A stretch of DNA of 6,740 bases from Paenibacillus sp. UBA6285 (GTDB lineage Bacteria; Bacillota; Bacilli; Paenibacillales; Paenibacillaceae). The number at the start of each line of letters is the position of its first letter. Within the stretch, counting starts at the first letter, position 1. The translations under genes were made by a program, and so were the position numbers. The DNA lies in the NCBI GenBank assembly GCA_002438345.1, contig DJUJ01000065.1:10912-17651 (forward strand), written 5' to 3'. Below, piece by piece: positions 5,300-6,740 of the stretch. Below the pieces are notes generated by a model. That model saw only the letters and a list, made by a program, of their open reading frames with translations. It did not search any database and had not been told where the DNA came from.

Positions 5300-6661
5300 T
5301 CATTCTCTATCTTCGTCCTGTTCTGAAGAGGTTTCTTCATCCTCGACATGCGGTTCATGATGAATATTAATTCTAGTAATCCGTAGTCTTGTCGATTCCT
5401 CTACTTCAAAAACAACATCTTCAACTTTAACTCGTTTTCCTTTGCTTGGATTACCTTCCAGCTCCTTAAACAACCAGCCGCCAATGGAATCCACTTCATC
5501 ATCTTCAATCACTACACCCGTAAGATCGTTGACATCTTCAATCAACATCCGGCCCTCAACAGAAATATATTCTCCACTACGTTCCACACTCGGACGTTCA
5601 TCTTCGAACTCGTCATGCAGATCACCTACAATTTCTTCCAGAATTTCTTCTGCTGTCAGCAAACCTGCTGTACCACCGTATTCATCGACAACAAGCGTTA
5701 GCTGAGCCTTGTTCTTCTGCATAAATCGCAGAGTATGGCTGATCTCCATCGATTCCGGTACGTTAAGGATCGGTCGAACCAGAGTCGTAAGATCATTCTG
5801 CTGCTCAGGTGGAGCAAACAGCAGATCGGTAATATGAATAAAACCAATAATACGGTCCTTGTCTTCAAAGGCAACCGGATAACGTGAATGTCTCGTTTCG
5901 GTAATGATCTTCATATTTTCTTCGAGCGAAAGATTGCTATACAGCACATCCATGTCCGTACGAGGCAACATGACTTCACGAGCGAGCAGATCAGAGAATT
6001 CAAAGATGTTATCCATCAGCTTCATCTCATCTTTATCAATGACACCACTCTTAGCACTCTGATTCATCAGGATACGAATTTCCTCTTCCGAGTGGGCAGC
6101 CTCACTCTCATTCGCAGGCTCAACACCCACTAAACGAAGCAACGCGTTCGCCGATGCATTCAGTACCCAGATAAAAGGCATGAACAGATTATAGAAAAAC
6201 ATCAGTGGTGCCGAGAGCAGCAGAGCTGACCCTTCTGTTCTTTGAATCGCAAGGGATTTCGGTGCAAGTTCACCCAGTACAATATGTAAAAATGTGATAA
6301 TCGAAAATCCTATAACAACAGATACGGTCGAAATCAGAGTACGATCGGTAATCCCCATCTGATACATTAACGGTTCAACGAGCAGCTCTGAAATGGCCGG
6401 CTCACCGATCCAACCAAGCCCAAGTGACGCAAGTGTAATCCCAAACTGGGTGGCAGATAAGTACGAATCCAGTTTCTTATTTACTTTGAGCGCATATCCG
6501 GCCATTTTATTACCTTCACTGACAAGTTGGGTCAGACGAGACTGCCTGACCTTAACTAATGAGAACTCCGCTGCTACAAAAATACCGTTCAATAATACGA
6601 GCACCAGAACAAGCAAAAGATTAAGCAATAATCTCCCTACTTCAAATTCCGTATGCACCAC
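5300..6661 (-). CDS. CNNM/CorC-HlyC family membrane protein (hemolysin family, DUF21-CBS)
   Basis: A 453-residue protein with complete family architecture. The CNNM/DUF21 membrane domain (about 10-190) has NGIFVAAEFSLVKVRQSRL (25-43), ATQFGITLASLGLGWIGEPA (70-89) and HIVLGELAPKSLA (126-138). A CBS pair (about 220-345) has VMLPRTDMDVL (230-240) and VVDEYGGTAGLLTAEEILEE (324-343). The CorC_HlyC domain (about 360-432) has DSIGGWL (391-397), and the C-terminal tail from about 436 is strongly acidic. Members of this family are linked to magnesium or other divalent-cation export and resistance; the name hemolysin is historical. The start is GTG at 6661, with GAGG 10 nt upstream; a second GTG follows at once, and an in-frame TAG at 6680-6682 rules out a longer start. 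A strong terminator follows the gene, so it is not part of the two-component operon. Confidence 0.93.
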   Translation of the reverse strand: MVHTEFEVGRLLLNLLLVLVLVLLNGIFVAAEFSLVKVRQSRLTQLVSEGNKMAGYALKVNKKLDSYLSATQFGITLASLGLGWIGEPAISELLVEPLMYQMGITDRTLISTVSVVIGFSIITFLHIVLGELAPKSLAIQRTEGSALLLSAPLMFFYNLFMPFIWVLNASANALLRLVGVEPANESEAAHSEEEIRILMNQSAKSGVIDKDEMKLMDNIFEFSDLLAREVMLPRTDMDVLYSNLSLEENMKIITETRHSRYPVAFEDKDRIIGFIHITDLLFAPPEQQNDLTTLVRPILNVPESMEISHTLRFMQKNKAQLTLVVDEYGGTAGLLTAEEILEEIVGDLHDEFEDERPSVERSGEYISVEGRMLIEDVNDLTGVVIEDDEVDSIGGWLFKELEGNPSKGKRVKVEDVVFEVEESTRLRITRINIHHEPHVEDEETSSEQDEDRE

Positions 6662-6679
6662 TTTATCAACGCCTCGTTT

Positions 6680-6740
6680 CTACAGATTGATCGCTTTTCT
6701 TGTTTTGAAATCAACTTCCGGATAATACATATCCGCTACT
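6680..6740 (-). CDS. Possible C-terminal end of an unrecognised gene (partial)
   Basis: One minus-strand frame is open from the window edge to a TAG at 6682-6680, reading VADMYYPEVDFKTRKAINL over 19 codons. The composition is protein-like and the stop lies 18 nt before the GTG of the CNNM/CorC gene, the spacing expected inside an operon. No Shine-Dalgarno site, terminator or obvious promoter is seen in between apart from the GAGG serving the next gene. Nineteen codons are too few to be sure or to name a family. Confidence 0.4.
   Translation of the reverse strand, partial: VADMYYPEVDFKTRKAINL

Noticed and set aside
6393..6725. Plus-strand open frame of 110 codons opposite the CNNM/CorC N-terminus
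   Set aside because: It is the antisense shadow of the conserved membrane domain, with no supporting signals.
6718..6736. Short hairpin CGGATA / TATCCG near the right edge
   Set aside because: The 6-bp stem has no T-tract after it and lies inside a probable coding frame, so chance is the simpler explanation.

Overview
The window looks like a chromosomal segment of an endospore-forming Bacillota, most likely Paenibacillus or a close relative. This is inferred from spore-coat genes cotJA-cotJB, strong AAAGGAGG-type ribosome binding sites, moderate G+C and the protein families; no taxonomic marker is present. Every supported gene reads on the minus strand, so transcription runs from high to low coordinates.

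Right end (about 6740 to 5207): a possible C-terminal fragment of an unrecognised gene enters from the edge. It is followed by a complete CNNM/CorC-HlyC membrane protein ("hemolysin family", DUF21 plus two CBS domains plus CorC_HlyC). This block closes with a strong intrinsic terminator at 5207-5253.

Centre (about 5206 to 501): a compact five-gene cluster, probably one operon. In order it encodes an OmpR-family response regulator, a membrane sensor histidine kinase with a large extracytoplasmic domain (ATGA overlap), phosphatidylserine synthase PssA, a small DedA protein resembling B. subtilis PetA/YbfM, and an AI-2E-family permease. PssA makes phosphatidylserine, the precursor of phosphatidylethanolamine (PE). 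PetA-type DedA proteins are implicated in distributing PE across the bilayer. The layout therefore links envelope sensing, synthesis and possibly translocation of aminophospholipids. That functional link is inferred from gene order. A direct repeat with an 11-bp period (5186-5204), just upstream of the regulator gene, is a candidate autoregulatory operator. The phosphatidylserine decarboxylase gene psd, which accompanies pssA and ybfM in B. subtilis, is not here; the permease occupies its place. A hairpin at 501-537 probably ends the cluster.

Left end (about 500 to 1): cotJA followed 3 nt later by cotJB, which is cut by the window edge. Both encode inner spore-coat proteins. A possible sigma-E promoter lies upstream of cotJA.

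The cotJ genes, pssA and the CorC protein are ordinary. The notable part is the two-component system fused to the phospholipid genes. I see no phage genes, insertion sequences, CRISPR arrays or RNA genes.
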